A DNA stretch of 64,000 bases, taken from contig NZ_WUUS01000011.1 of NCBI RefSeq assembly GCF_009831625.1, positions 1-64,000 on the forward strand, written 5' to 3'. Origin of the DNA: Halobaculum saliterrae (GTDB lineage: Archaea > Halobacteriota > Halobacteria > Halobacteriales > Haloferacaceae). Made by a program: the position numbers and the translations under genes. Positions 46,705 to 54,962 of the stretch are shown in pieces; the stretch's first letter is position 1; each line of letters begins with the position of its first letter. The notes beneath the pieces are model-generated. The model worked only from the letters and a program-made list of their open reading frames with translations, searched no databases and was not told where the DNA came from.

Positions 46705-47013
46705 ATGCCGGCAGAACAGAGCGGGGAAGGCGTACAGCTGACGAACATATCGGCCGGACAGCCGGTGTACGACGCCGACGGCAACGAGCTGGGGACGGTC
46801 CGGGGTGTCGACGACGCCGGCTTCTACGTCCTCGCGGGCGAGGGCGCCGGCGCGGTGACACTCGACGAGGCGCGCGACATCTTCGGCAAGGCGTACGTGA
46901 TGTGGCGCTGTTGGGAGTGCGGCGAGATGGGACGGATCGAGGGCAACCTCCCCGAGAACTGCCCGAACTGTGACGCACCCCGCGAGGAGCTGTACTACTG
47001 GGCCGAGGACTGA
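46705..47013 (+). CDS. Rubredoxin-like zinc-ribbon protein, DUF7130-like
   Basis: A 102-residue protein. The N-terminal part (GQPVYDADGNELGTVRGVDD) looks like a PRC-barrel-type strand pattern, and the C-terminal part is a ribbon, WRCWECGEMGRIEGNLPENC and PNCDAPREELYYWAED, with two CxxC pairs as in rubrerythrin/rubredoxin ribbons that bind iron or zinc. It fits haloarchaeal proteins recalled as DUF7130; the name is from memory. The ATG at 46705 is preferred to one 13 codons earlier because GCTTAACA lies about 27 bases upstream of it. Role unknown, possibly electron transfer. Confidence 0.8.
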   Translation: MPAEQSGEGVQLTNISAGQPVYDADGNELGTVRGVDDAGFYVLAGEGAGAVTLDEARDIFGKAYVMWRCWECGEMGRIEGNLPENCPNCDAPREELYYWAED

Positions 47014-47093
47014 CCGGGGGATCACGAACGGGCCGCACGGGCCCGAACGACGACCACCGAACCGCTCTTTTCGACGCACGCTCATCCGCGTCC

Positions 47094-48023
47094 ATGGAGA
47101 TCGTCGTGTTCGGCGCGGGCGCGCTCGGGAGCATGGTGGGCGGGATACTCGCGCGCGAACACCACGTCACCCTCGTCGCCCGCGACCCGCACGCCCGGCG
47201 GATCGCCGGACAGGGCCTTCGCGTCGTCGGTGAACTCGACGCCCACACTCGACCGCGAGCGACGACCGCCCCCACGCCCGAAGATCTGACCTGCGATCTC
47301 GTGCTCGTGACCGTGAAGGCCTACGACACGGACGAGGCGGCGCGAACACTCGCCACGGGCGATCCCGAGCTCGTCTGTTCGCTCTCGAACGGCCTCACCG
47401 AGGAGACGCTCGCGGGGCACCTCGGCGACCGCGTGCTCGCCGGGTCCGCCACCTACGGCGCCGAGCTCGTCGGCCCGGGCGAGGTCCGCTGCACCGGGGT
47501 CGGACGGATCCACGTCGGCGAGTTCGCGGACGAACGGCTCGACGGCGACGAGGCAGGCGGAGCGAGCCGTCGGGCCGAGCGCGTCGCCGCCGCGTTCCGC
47601 GAGGCCGGACTCGACTGCACGGCCGACCCGGAGATGCCACGGCGACGCTGGGAGAAGCTCGCCGTCAACGCCGGCATCAACGCCGTGACCGCGCTCGCGC
47701 GCGTTCCCAACGGGGCGCTGGCGGACGCGCCGGGGCGTGCGGTCGCCCACCGCGCCGCCCGTGAGACCGCGCGTGTCGCTCGTTCCCAGGGACTCGACCT
47801 CGCGGACGACGAGGCCGTCGCCGCCGTCGACACCGTCGTCCGGGAGACCGCGGCCAACCGCTCGTCGATGCGGCAGGACGTCGAGTCGGGGAGTCGAACC
47901 GAGGTCGACGCGATCAACGGCGCCGTCGTGGACCGCGGCACGGCCGCGGGGATCGACACGCCGACGAACCGGACGATGGCCGACCTCCTCGGGACGTGGG
48001 AGCGGGAGCGGATCGAGGAGTGA
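47094..48023 (+). CDS. panE: 2-dehydropantoate 2-reductase
   Basis: NADPH-dependent ketopantoate reductase in pantoate/coenzyme A synthesis; family relatives reduce other 2-keto acids. It is 309 residues. The dinucleotide loop is VVFGAGALGSMVGGIL at the N-terminus, VLVTVKAYDTDEAAR follows, and the catalytic C-terminal domain has the Lys in WEKLAVNAGINAVTAL and the block RSSMRQDVESGSRTEVDAI ending NGAVV. CTCTTTTCG about 25-30 bases upstream is a TATA candidate. Archaeal PanE-like proteins with this pattern are well known in the CoA pathway. Confidence 0.92.
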   Translation: MEIVVFGAGALGSMVGGILAREHHVTLVARDPHARRIAGQGLRVVGELDAHTRPRATTAPTPEDLTCDLVLVTVKAYDTDEAARTLATGDPELVCSLSNGLTEETLAGHLGDRVLAGSATYGAELVGPGEVRCTGVGRIHVGEFADERLDGDEAGGASRRAERVAAAFREAGLDCTADPEMPRRRWEKLAVNAGINAVTALARVPNGALADAPGRAVAHRAARETARVARSQGLDLADDEAVAAVDTVVRETAANRSSMRQDVESGSRTEVDAINGAVVDRGTAAGIDTPTNRTMADLLGTWERERIEE

Positions 48024-48134
48024 GCCGAACGCGGATGAACCGCAGTAGGTTCTCCGAACGCCGGCTACCGCTGGCGATCGCTCGATAAAAGTGAGGTCTG
48101 GAAAGAATCGCTGTACTGAAGCCCGAATCGGAGC

Positions 48135-49700
48135 TTATTCTACGTAGCCCAAGTCGCGAAGTCGCTCGGTCGCCTCGTCGTCCATCTCGTCGAGCGAGTC
48201 GTCGGTCACCTCGGCGTCGGCGGCGCCCGTCCACGCGCCGCCGGCGGCCGCCTCGAACTCGCCCAGTTTGGCTTCCGCCTCGGCGACCCGGTCGTCGTCG
48301 CCGTCGGCGAGGTCGCTGTCCTCCTCGGGGTCCTCGTCGAGTCGGAACGCCTCGTCCGGGATCCGGTCGATGCGAACGTACTTCGCGTTCGTGGCGCGGG
48401 ACGCGCGCATCCGCGAGTAGAAGCGCGAGTCCTCGGGCAGCTCGATCCCCGCGCTCGACGCCTTCTCCTCCAGTTGCTTCAGTTCGACCACGGGCCGGGA
48501 GTACTCCACGAAGCCGAACTCGCCCTCCGGCGACGCGAGCTGTCCCGGGTCGCGGTCGGCCTCGTCGACGCCGGCGAACTCTCGGTAGTCGGCCGAAAGC
48601 AGCGAGCGCGTGCGGTCGAGGGCGACCGCCTCCTCGCCCGCGGCTGCGGACTCGCCGCCCGCCACGTCGAGCGTGTCGAGCACCGTGTGGTAGGTGTCGA
48701 TGAGTTCCACGGTGTCCTCGCGCCGGTCGTCGTCGAGCCCCGGGTGCTTGACCATGAGCGGGACGTTGATCAGCTGGTCGTACAGGCAGAACTCGTGGCC
48801 GTACAGGTCGTGTTCGCCGTGGAGCTCGCCGTGGTCCGCACAGACGACGACCGCGGTGTCGTCCCACCGGTCGGTCCCCTTCAGCCAGTCGAACAGCCGG
48901 GTGAGCTGGTCGTCGATGTGCGCGATCTCCGCGTCGTACAGTCCCCGGATCGCCTCCCACTCCTCGTCGTCGATGTCGCGAACGCCGGCGTTGTACTCCT
49001 TGGAGTTCTGGCACACCTCCGTGGAGTCGACGCCCGGGGCGTACTCGTCGACGTACTCCTGCGGCGGGTGATACGGGAGGTGGGCGTCCATCAGGTTGAT
49101 GAACGCGAACCAGTCGTCGCCGTCGGCCTCGCTTTCGTCGATGAAGGACTTGGTGCGGTCGATCACCGCGGGCGTCTTCGAGTCGGCGCCCTCGCCGCTC
49201 GCGAGGTACTCGTGGGCGACGTTGCCCAGCGAGACGAGTTTGTCGGCGACCGTCCGGAGCGCCTCGTTGTCGTTCATCGCCTTCCAAGCCCTCGCGAGCG
49301 GTCCCGACAGGAGGTCGCCCGGCATCACCTCGAAGAAGTTGTCCTGATCGTCGAACCCGTCGGTGAGATGGGTGTACGGCGTGATCCATGCGTTCGAGGA
49401 GTAACAGGCCGTGCGGTATCCCGCCGCCGAGAGCGTCTCCGCGAGCGTCGTCGCCCCCTCGAGATAGGGGTTCTCCTGATCCGCGCCGTGGCGGTGTGGG
49501 TACATACCGGTGAACAGCGACGCGTGTACCGGGAGCGTCCACGGCGCGGGCGCGACCGCGTTCTCGAACACCGTCGCCTCCTCGGCGAAGGCGTCCAGCC
49601 CAGGCGTGGTCCCGCCGTCGTAGCCGTACGGCCCGAGCCGGTCCTTCCGGACCGTGTCGAGCACGACGAACAGCACGTTCTCGGGCGAGTCGTCGCTCAT
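48135..49700 (-). CDS. Sulfatase-fold alkaline-phosphatase-superfamily enzyme
   Basis: A 521-residue metal-dependent hydrolase or transferase. It starts NVLFVVLDTVRKDRLGPYG, whose Asp is a metal ligand, and later has VVVCADHGELHGEHDLYGH with the second metal site. True sulfatases carry C/S-x-P-S-R at the nucleophile; here the position reads T55-L-P-V-H (APWTLPVHASLFTG), so Thr is the likely nucleophile, as in phosphoglycerol transferases and phosphodiesterases of the superfamily. Formylglycine chemistry is thus excluded unless alignment is wrong. In haloarchaea such genes often modify surface glycans, but no glycan gene is next to it. ATG at 49700 fits the fold start. Confidence 0.87.
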   Translation of the reverse strand: MSDDSPENVLFVVLDTVRKDRLGPYGYDGGTTPGLDAFAEEATVFENAVAPAPWTLPVHASLFTGMYPHRHGADQENPYLEGATTLAETLSAAGYRTACYSSNAWITPYTHLTDGFDDQDNFFEVMPGDLLSGPLARAWKAMNDNEALRTVADKLVSLGNVAHEYLASGEGADSKTPAVIDRTKSFIDESEADGDDWFAFINLMDAHLPYHPPQEYVDEYAPGVDSTEVCQNSKEYNAGVRDIDDEEWEAIRGLYDAEIAHIDDQLTRLFDWLKGTDRWDDTAVVVCADHGELHGEHDLYGHEFCLYDQLINVPLMVKHPGLDDDRREDTVELIDTYHTVLDTLDVAGGESAAAGEEAVALDRTRSLLSADYREFAGVDEADRDPGQLASPEGEFGFVEYSRPVVELKQLEEKASSAGIELPEDSRFYSRMRASRATNAKYVRIDRIPDEAFRLDEDPEEDSDLADGDDDRVAEAEAKLGEFEAAAGGAWTGAADAEVTDDSLDEMDDEATERLRDLGYVE

Positions 49701-49778
49701 GTCCCTCGGGTCCCGCTCGCGAGTAATCCCTCTTCTGGTCTGCACGCCCCGACGTGGCCGGACCGGTCACAGCGTGAT

Positions 49779-49797
49779 TCGATATCGCGGTATCCGA
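49779..49797. promoter_or_regulatory. Imperfect palindrome upstream of the sulfatase-fold gene
   Basis: TCGATATCGCGGTATCCGA lies about 80 bases ahead of the ATG at 49700. Its left half is the same as the perfect palindrome at 50804-50821, and it is next to ATTTACG, a possible TATA element. It may bind the same regulator. Confidence 0.4.
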
Positions 49798-49963
49798 TTT
49801 ACGACCGTCGAGCGCTGTCGGCGTGCGACACGACGAGAACGGCCGAGAGACGGGCGCACGGCTCAGAGATCAACGGATCGCGTCGCCAGATACCCCGGCG
49901 AGCGAGGAGCGGGTCGCTATGGGTTCGAAGACGAAAGAGAGAGAACTGAGACGGGTCGCCCGA

Positions 49964-50350
49964 TCAGAACGGCGCCTGCGGCCCCTCGTCGTCCTCGCCG
50001 TCCGAGGACTCGCCGGGGAACGAGGGGGACATTCCGTCGTCGGAGTGCCCCATGCCGCCGAGGTCGCCGTCGGCGCCCGACCCCATGCCGGTGTCGGCGA
50101 CGACCTCCTTGATCTCGGGGATCTCCTTGGTCATCCGGGACTTGATCGCCTGGATCGTCATCGGCGAGATGCCGCAGCCCGAACAGGCGCCGCCCAGCGA
50201 GATGTGGACCTCGCCCGTCTCGCGGTCGAGATGCTGGATGGCCGCGCTGCCGCCGTGCATCTGGATCTGCGGGAAGTTGCGGCGCAGGAAGTTCGTCACG
50301 CGCTCGCGCAGTTCGTCCTCGCCGCCGTCGTCCTGAGAGTCGGCGCTCAT
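49964..50350 (-). CDS. NifU C-terminal-domain Fe-S scaffold protein
   Basis: A 128-residue protein whose middle is the NifU C-terminal (Nfu) domain: NFLRRNFPQIQMHGGSAAI, VHISLGGACSGCGISPMTIQ with the CxxC that holds a transferable Fe-S cluster, and SRMTKEIPEIKEV. The last 35 residues are a Gly/Asp/Ser-rich disordered tail. The role is Fe-S delivery in the cytoplasm, inferred from the family. It follows the DUF5783-like gene by 64 bases on the same strand. The ATG at 50350 starts directly at the acidic N-terminus. Confidence 0.92.
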   Translation of the reverse strand: MSADSQDDGGEDELRERVTNFLRRNFPQIQMHGGSAAIQHLDRETGEVHISLGGACSGCGISPMTIQAIKSRMTKEIPEIKEVVADTGMGSGADGDLGGMGHSDDGMSPSFPGESSDGEDDEGPQAPF

Positions 50351-50414
50351 TACCCCTCGCTTGGCGGCACGAGGGTTTCAACCTTGTGCTCGGCGCGGTT
50401 TCGCCCTCCCGCGA

Positions 50415-50750
50415 TCACCGTTCCTCGGGCGGCTCGAGGTCGAAGACCCGGTACAGCTCCGACTCGATCTCCGCGACGTACCGATCGAGCGTCTCCGTCA
50501 GCTTCTCGTCGTCGACGACGATGGCCGTCAGCCGCTCGGTCGGGTTCTCGGGGAGGCCGACGGTGAACGTTTCGCTGTCCTCGTCGTAGAACGGCTCGGA
50601 CTCGTTGAGGATCTGCTGGTCGATGGCGTGGATCAGTTCCGAGTCGAACCGGTCGTTCATCGTCTCGAAGGCGTTCTTGTACGCCCGCTGGAGCTCCGAG
50701 AAGTAGTTCGCGTACTTGTCTTCGAACAGTTCGGGGTCGAACTCGGCCAT
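50415..50750 (-). CDS. Conserved haloarchaeal protein, DUF5783-like
   Basis: A 111-residue acidic soluble protein: MAEFDPELFEDKYANYFSEL, then QRAYKNAFETMNDRFDSEL, VHAIDQQ-type helix, NESEPFYDEDSETFTVGLP and a C-terminal helix ending DLEPPEER. The sequence is highly conserved in haloarchaea and was recalled as DUF5783; function unknown. It is probably all helical. A perfect 18-base palindrome lies 54-71 bases upstream of the start. Confidence 0.85.
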   Translation of the reverse strand: MAEFDPELFEDKYANYFSELQRAYKNAFETMNDRFDSELIHAIDQQILNESEPFYDEDSETFTVGLPENPTERLTAIVVDDEKLTETLDRYVAEIESELYRVFDLEPPEER

Positions 50751-50803
50751 TATCGGACGATCCGCGGGGATCGGTGTAAGGGCGACGGTCGGCGTCGATA
50801 AAC

Positions 50804-50821
50804 TCGATATCGCGATATCGA
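50804..50821. promoter_or_regulatory. Perfect 18-base palindrome upstream of the DUF5783-like gene
   Basis: TCGATATCGCGATATCGA is self-complementary over all 18 bases. It lies 54 bases from the ATG at 50750, with GATAAAC just promoter-proximal, so it overlaps or flanks the likely promoter. Its left half recurs ahead of the sulfatase-fold gene. Confidence 0.6.
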
Positions 50822-51156
50822 ATGGAGGATCGTCGGGCCAGCGAACCGCAATCGAGCAGGCGGCGACTCACCCGCGCGTTCAGTCTCGTTGTCCCGCCGC
50901 GATCAGGCACTGCGGGACTCCCGGGAGTCGTGACCCGTTCGAGCCGACGTGTACCGCCCCGGGTCGGCAGTACTCGGGGCGAGGGACCGCTGCACGCCCG
51001 ACGGACTCCGTGCGCACGATAGACCCCATCCTGGTGGTGGACGCTATCGGGAGTCGGGATGGTCGGGCGTTGCCGAACGTGTGTGCTCGGGGTCGCCGAG
51101 GACGGAACAGCGTCAGACCAGCATCAGGGCGGCATCCGAACGGCGTCGGGGCAGCG
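50822..51156. other. Intergenic region without a supported gene
   Basis: About 335 bases between the palindrome and the RecA-like gene. Plus-strand frames give Arg/Ser-rich strings that run into the RecA-like gene in the wrong sense. No hairpin with a T-run was seen. Confidence 0.45.
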
Positions 51157-51783
51157 TCAGAACGTCGTCCACGCCGTCGCCGCCTGCGTCCGGTTTCGGA
51201 CGCGGAGTTCGCGCGCGCCGTTCTCCTCGCGGGTGTTGATCACGGTGTCGAACGGCTCGTACATCGTGTGCAGCGTCTGTTCGTCGTGCATCGTGGAGTT
51301 GATCACCGCGATGGTGGTCCAGCCCTCGTCCTGCGTCTGGCGGGTGAGCACGCGAACGAACTGGTAGACGTCCTGTGGGTCGAGGTACATCAACAGCTCC
51401 GACAGCGAGTTGATGCCGACGCCGACGGGCCCCTCCGTCTCGCGGAACGCCTCGTACAGGTCGGTGAACTTCATCCCGATGTCCGTGATGTTCTTCGGGG
51501 AGGAGGCGTACCTGACGAGTTCGTCGTCGAGGAGGTCGCCGCCCCGCTGCTTGGAGACGCAGTCGACCACGCCGACCGACTCGGGCGCGACGCCGGCGAC
51601 CTCCGCGTAGTCCGCGCGGGCCTGTTCGGCGGGGTCGCCGGTCGTGATGAGGACGCCACGATCGCCGGCCTCCGCCAGTAGACGGAGCATGAGCGTGTAC
51701 TTGCCGGTCATGGGCGGACCGGCGATGAGGAGACTCTCGCCTCCCCCGCCGCTGTCGAGCGACAGCGGGGCGTCCTCCAGCAT
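51157..51783 (-). CDS. RecA/KaiC-like ATPase-fold protein with altered Walker A
   Basis: A 208-residue protein from ATG 51783 (or 212 from the ATG at 51795). The P-loop is LLIAGPPMTGKYTLMLRLL; the usual Ser/Thr after GK is Tyr29, followed by Thr, so nucleotide binding may be altered. GVLITTGDPAEQARADYAEV and the Walker-B-like strand VGVGINSLSELLMYL follow. This is the haloarchaeal class often annotated as HTR-like or RAD55-like. GGTTTTAGC at 51807-51815 is about 27 bases from the ATG at 51783, favouring that start. It lies in the chemotaxis neighbourhood. Confidence 0.8.
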   Translation of the reverse strand: MLEDAPLSLDSGGGGESLLIAGPPMTGKYTLMLRLLAEAGDRGVLITTGDPAEQARADYAEVAGVAPESVGVVDCVSKQRGGDLLDDELVRYASSPKNITDIGMKFTDLYEAFRETEGPVGVGINSLSELLMYLDPQDVYQFVRVLTRQTQDEGWTTIAVINSTMHDEQTLHTMYEPFDTVINTREENGARELRVRNRTQAATAWTTF

Positions 51784-52039
51784 ACGCGTCAGCATGCGTC
51801 GGACAGCTAAAACCTTTGTCCAAACGGACGGAAACGGCAGTTCAGGTCGGCGGAAGCTCACGGGCACCCTCCATCACGATCGATCGGGCGGTCGCGTTCG
51901 TCGCTCGGTCCCGGCGACGCCGCTGCAGCCCCGCTCGCCGGTGCAGTCGGGGGGATCCACAGTTGTCGGTCCGAGTCGAAGCGGGAGCGGGATCGCCGCC
52001 CCGGATCGAGGTGCGCCCCTCGGATCGACCGGCGCGGGG
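51784..52039. other. Intergenic region, 256 bases, no gene seen
   Basis: Contains the promoter of the RecA-like gene (TTTTAG near 51809) and otherwise G+C-rich sequence with no supported frame. The 154-residue gene ends at 52040. Confidence 0.4.
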
Positions 52040-52504
52040 TCACGACTCCTCATCCGGATATCCGGAGGTAGGGGCCGACCCGAGGAGCGCGGGGAACCCG
52101 AGCGCGTCGAGGTCCTTCCCGCCGTCGAGCAGTCCCGCGCGGTCGAACGCCGACGGAAAATCGGTGGCGGAGATCGCCTGACCGGCCGACGATCCGTCCG
52201 GGGAGCCGTCGGAGTCGGAGGGGTCGCCGGACGGGCCGGCGCCCTCGATCAACTGCCTCCAGACGGCGTCGCCGTCGGCCGCCTCGCTGTCGGAACGGAT
52301 CACCTCGGCCTCGTGTTTCCCCTCCTGATACGCGAGGTCGATGATGCTGCGATCGTAGGACGTGTCGAGCGCGTCCCGGAGGCGGTCGAACTCCTCGCGG
52401 TTCTCGTAGCCGAAGGCGGCCGCGACGCCGAGCGCGTACGCCCGACGGATCGCCTCGGCTCCGGAGATATCCTCCCAGTCGGTCCCGAGTCGGTCGTCGT
52501 ACAT
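52040..52504 (-). CDS. Acidic protein of unknown function next to KaiC-like gene
   Basis: A 154-residue acidic protein. The first 85 residues look folded and helical (MYDDRLGTDWEDISGAEAIR, RAYALGVAAAFGYENREEF, RSIIDLAYQEGKHEAEVIR); the rest is a Ser/Gly/Asp-rich linker and a short hydrophobic end (LDALGFPALLGSAP). No domain is recognised. The ATG overlaps the stop of the KaiC-like gene as TGATG, so the two products are probably partners. The location suggests a role linked to the nearby taxis genes, but this is inference. Confidence 0.75.
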   Translation of the reverse strand: MYDDRLGTDWEDISGAEAIRRAYALGVAAAFGYENREEFDRLRDALDTSYDRSIIDLAYQEGKHEAEVIRSDSEAADGDAVWRQLIEGAGPSGDPSDSDGSPDGSSAGQAISATDFPSAFDRAGLLDGGKDLDALGFPALLGSAPTSGYPDEES

Positions 52505-53199
52505 CAGTGAGTTACCGTCGATTCGTCGCCGACGACGAGGCCGTCGTCGGTGAAGCTGAGGTCCTGAATGTCCGTGTTCACGTCGGTGCCACGCATCTTC
52601 ACCACCTGAACGCCGCGGCGCATCCCCTCCTCCTCCATGTAGTTGTGGAAGAAGACGACCCCGTGGGCCAGGAAGTGTTCGTCCGCGTACGCGGAGGGGT
52701 CGGTCATCTCGGAGATGAGGTACGTCGTCGCCCCGGTTCGCTTGAGCGCGGAGAGGAACCGCATCGTCGTGTCGTCGTCGTCGTCGAGGAGATACCGGAG
52801 CAGCATCGTCGAGTCGATGACGACGCGGTCGATGTCGCGCGACTCGACGAACGAGCTGATCCGGTTGGTGACGCTGTTGACGTCGCGGCGATCCCCGGGC
52901 ATGCCGAAGAAGCGCTTCCCCTCCGAGGAGAAGGCGTCGAGGAACGTGATCGAGCCCGAGTCGAGCGCCTCGGCGAACCCGAACTCGTAGTCGGCCATGT
53001 CCCGCTCGAGGTCGGCCCGGCTCTCGTGCATGCTGATGAACAGACAGCGCTCGCCGTTGGCGGCGCCCTCGGCGATGAACTGTGCTGAGAACGTCGTCTT
53101 CCCGCTTCCGGGCGGGCCACAGACGACGTAGAGCCGTTCGGCCGGGAGTCCCCCGCCGACGAGGTCGTCGAATCCCGAAACGCCGCTCGAAACGCGCAT
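52504..53199 (-). CDS. KaiC-like RecA-superfamily ATPase
   Basis: A 231-residue single KaiC/RAD55 domain. It starts RVSSGVSGFDDLVGGGLPAE, the usual start, with Walker A CGPPGSGKTTFSAQ at 27-40, the catalytic-Glu region FISMHESRADLERDM, Walker B in IDRVVIDSTMLLRYLL, and KMRGTDVNTDIQDLSF near the end. This type is common beside taxis and archaellum genes; ArlH is a related fold but lacks this pattern. CTTATCC at 53223-53229 gives leaderless spacing. It is coupled to the 154-residue gene and follows cheW on the same strand. Confidence 0.88.
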   Translation of the reverse strand: MRVSSGVSGFDDLVGGGLPAERLYVVCGPPGSGKTTFSAQFIAEGAANGERCLFISMHESRADLERDMADYEFGFAEALDSGSITFLDAFSSEGKRFFGMPGDRRDVNSVTNRISSFVESRDIDRVVIDSTMLLRYLLDDDDDTTMRFLSALKRTGATTYLISEMTDPSAYADEHFLAHGVVFFHNYMEEEGMRRGVQVVKMRGTDVNTDIQDLSFTDDGLVVGDESTVTH

Positions 53200-53274
53200 A
53201 TCAGACCACGGAACGAGGGGTCGGATAAGGACTGCTCCCCGATATTCAACAGTGATACCGGCGCGGGGACGCGC

Positions 53275-53727
53275 TCACTCCGTGCGCGGCTCCACCCAGA
53301 CCACGAACCGGTCGTCGCCCTTCACGATGCCGCGGACGGAGTCGTCGCCGGCGGTCGTCGCCTCGTCGACCTGATCGGCGGAGACATCGCGCACCTGATA
53401 CACCTCGTCGACAACCCAGCCGACGGTGCCGCCGTCGTCCACCTCCTCGGGGTCGAACACGATGATACGCTCGCGGGCGCCCGTGCCGGTGACGCCGAGC
53501 AGCGTCTTCGGGTCGATGATCGTGGTCGTCTTGCCGCGCAGGTCCATCACGCCCTCGACGTGTCGCGGCGAGTTCGGGATCGCCGTGAGGTCGCCCGCGT
53601 CGACGATCTCGTCGATGTAGGCGATGTCGAGGCAGTACGTCTCCTCGCCGAGCCCGAACTCCAGGACCTGCGTCGTTTCCTCCGCGTCGACGGCGTCCCC
53701 GTCGGCTGCGCGCTGACTGCTTGCCAT
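53275..53727 (-). CDS. cheW: Chemotaxis coupling protein CheW
   Basis: A 150-residue adaptor linking transducers to CheA. The fold runs from about residue 18: QVLEFGLGEETYCLDIAYID, DLTAIPNSPRHVEGVMDLRG (the family block with the conserved Arg), KTTTIIDPKTLLGV, GWVVDEVYQVRDV and VKGDDRFVVWVEP. An acidic N-terminal extension of about 18 residues is extra. GTTAAGC at 53751-53757 is about 27 bases from the start, so the message is leaderless. It diverges from cheB, so the two taxis units share a 140-base region. Confidence 0.94.
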   Translation of the reverse strand: MASSQRAADGDAVDAEETTQVLEFGLGEETYCLDIAYIDEIVDAGDLTAIPNSPRHVEGVMDLRGKTTTIIDPKTLLGVTGTGARERIIVFDPEEVDDGGTVGWVVDEVYQVRDVSADQVDEATTAGDDSVRGIVKGDDRFVVWVEPRTE

Positions 53728-53867
53728 ATCAGTTATCCTCGGATCCGTTCGCTTAACGGTAGCGCACGAGCTATCAGCAGTGAAATTCGGGACGGTGACT
53801 TCAATAACGGCGTATCGGTATGCGAGGACATGATTCGAGACGCCGCACGGCCGGCTGGGGGTTCGCC

Positions 53868-54962
53868 GTGAGCGCGCGGGCGCCGCGGACGGTTGTAGTG
53901 GACGACTCGCGGTTCATGCGGGGACTCATCGCGGACATCCTGGAGTCGGGCGGGGTCGAGGTCGTCGGCGAGGCGGCGGACGGCCGCGAGGCCCTGTCGG
54001 TCGTCGCCGACGTCGATCCCGACGTGGTGACGATGGACGTCGAGATGCCCGAGATGAACGGGATCGAGGCGGTCGAGCGACTGATGGCCGAGAACCCGAC
54101 GCCGACGCTGATGCTGTCGGCGTACACCGCCGAGGGCGCCGAGGAGACGTTCGCGGCGCTGGACGCGGGCGCGGTCGACTTCTTCGCCAAGCCCGGCGGC
54201 GAGGTGTCGATGGGCGTCTCCCGACTGGAGGAGCAGCTCGTCGACACCGTTCGATCGGTCGCCGGGGCGGACGTCTCGCGGGCGGGGCGACGCCGACGGA
54301 CGGAGGCCGCGACGGCCGCCACGAGCGGGGCGGCCCCGTCGTCGCCGGACGCGTCGTCGGCCGGCGGTTCGACCGACGCGACCGTCGAGCCGAACACGAC
54401 GCTGATCATCGGCTCGTCGACCGGCGGGCCGGACGCCGTCGAGCGGGTCGTCTCGGCGCTTCCGGGCGACGCCGACATTCGCGGCGTCGTCGTCCAACAC
54501 ATGCCGGAGGCGTTCACCGGACGGTTCGCGACCCGCCTCGACGACGCCTGCGAGCTCACGGTCCGGGAGGCCAAGGACGGCATGCGGATCGGACGGGGCG
54601 AGCTGGCGGTCGCCAAGGGCGGCCACCACCTGGAGATCACGAGCGCGCGGGACGGTCGGCTCAGACTGTCCGTGATCGACGAGGAGCGCGGCGAGGGGGT
54701 GCGTCCGTCGGTGAACGTGACGATGCGGTCGGCCGCGGAGGTGGTCGACGATCCGTTGATCGGGGTGATCCTCACGGGAATGGGTGGCGACGGCAGCGAC
54801 GGGGTACAGGCGATCTCACGGGCCGGCGCCCGCGTGCTCGCGCAGGACGAGGAGTCCTGCGTGGTGTACGGGATGCCCAAGCGCGCGGCCGCCACCGGGG
54901 CGGTCGACTCGATGCTCCCGTTGGACGACATCGCCGCGGGAATCACGGGTGAGCGCGCATGA
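53868..54962 (+). CDS. cheB: Chemotaxis glutamate methylesterase CheB
   Basis: Removes methyl groups from transducers under control of phosphorylation by CheA. It is 364 residues from GTG 53868. Receiver domain: VVVDDSRFMRGL, phospho-acceptor Asp57 in VTMDVEMPEMNG, and the Lys in DFFAKPGG. An Ala/Ser/Thr linker (about 135-170) precedes the esterase: Ser in IIGSSTGGPDAVER, His in VVQHMPEAFTGRFA and Asp in GMGGDGSDGV, the expected triad. An ATG at 53820 in the same frame would add 16 residues, but CTTCAATAAC at 53799-53808 points to a transcript start near 53830, after that ATG. It is coupled to cheA by ATGA. Confidence 0.94.
   Translation: MSARAPRTVVVDDSRFMRGLIADILESGGVEVVGEAADGREALSVVADVDPDVVTMDVEMPEMNGIEAVERLMAENPTPTLMLSAYTAEGAEETFAALDAGAVDFFAKPGGEVSMGVSRLEEQLVDTVRSVAGADVSRAGRRRRTEAATAATSGAAPSSPDASSAGGSTDATVEPNTTLIIGSSTGGPDAVERVVSALPGDADIRGVVVQHMPEAFTGRFATRLDDACELTVREAKDGMRIGRGELAVAKGGHHLEITSARDGRLRLSVIDEERGEGVRPSVNVTMRSAAEVVDDPLIGVILTGMGGDGSDGVQAISRAGARVLAQDEESCVVYGMPKRAAATGAVDSMLPLDDIAAGITGERA

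Noticed and set aside
51784-51867. Longer start for the RecA-like protein at 51867
   Set aside because: It would begin upstream of the TATA candidate at 51807-51815 and adds no conserved residues.
53820-53867. ATG start for CheB at 53820
   Set aside because: The AT-rich element at 53799-53808 would start the transcript after it, and the extra 16 residues are not part of the receiver fold.
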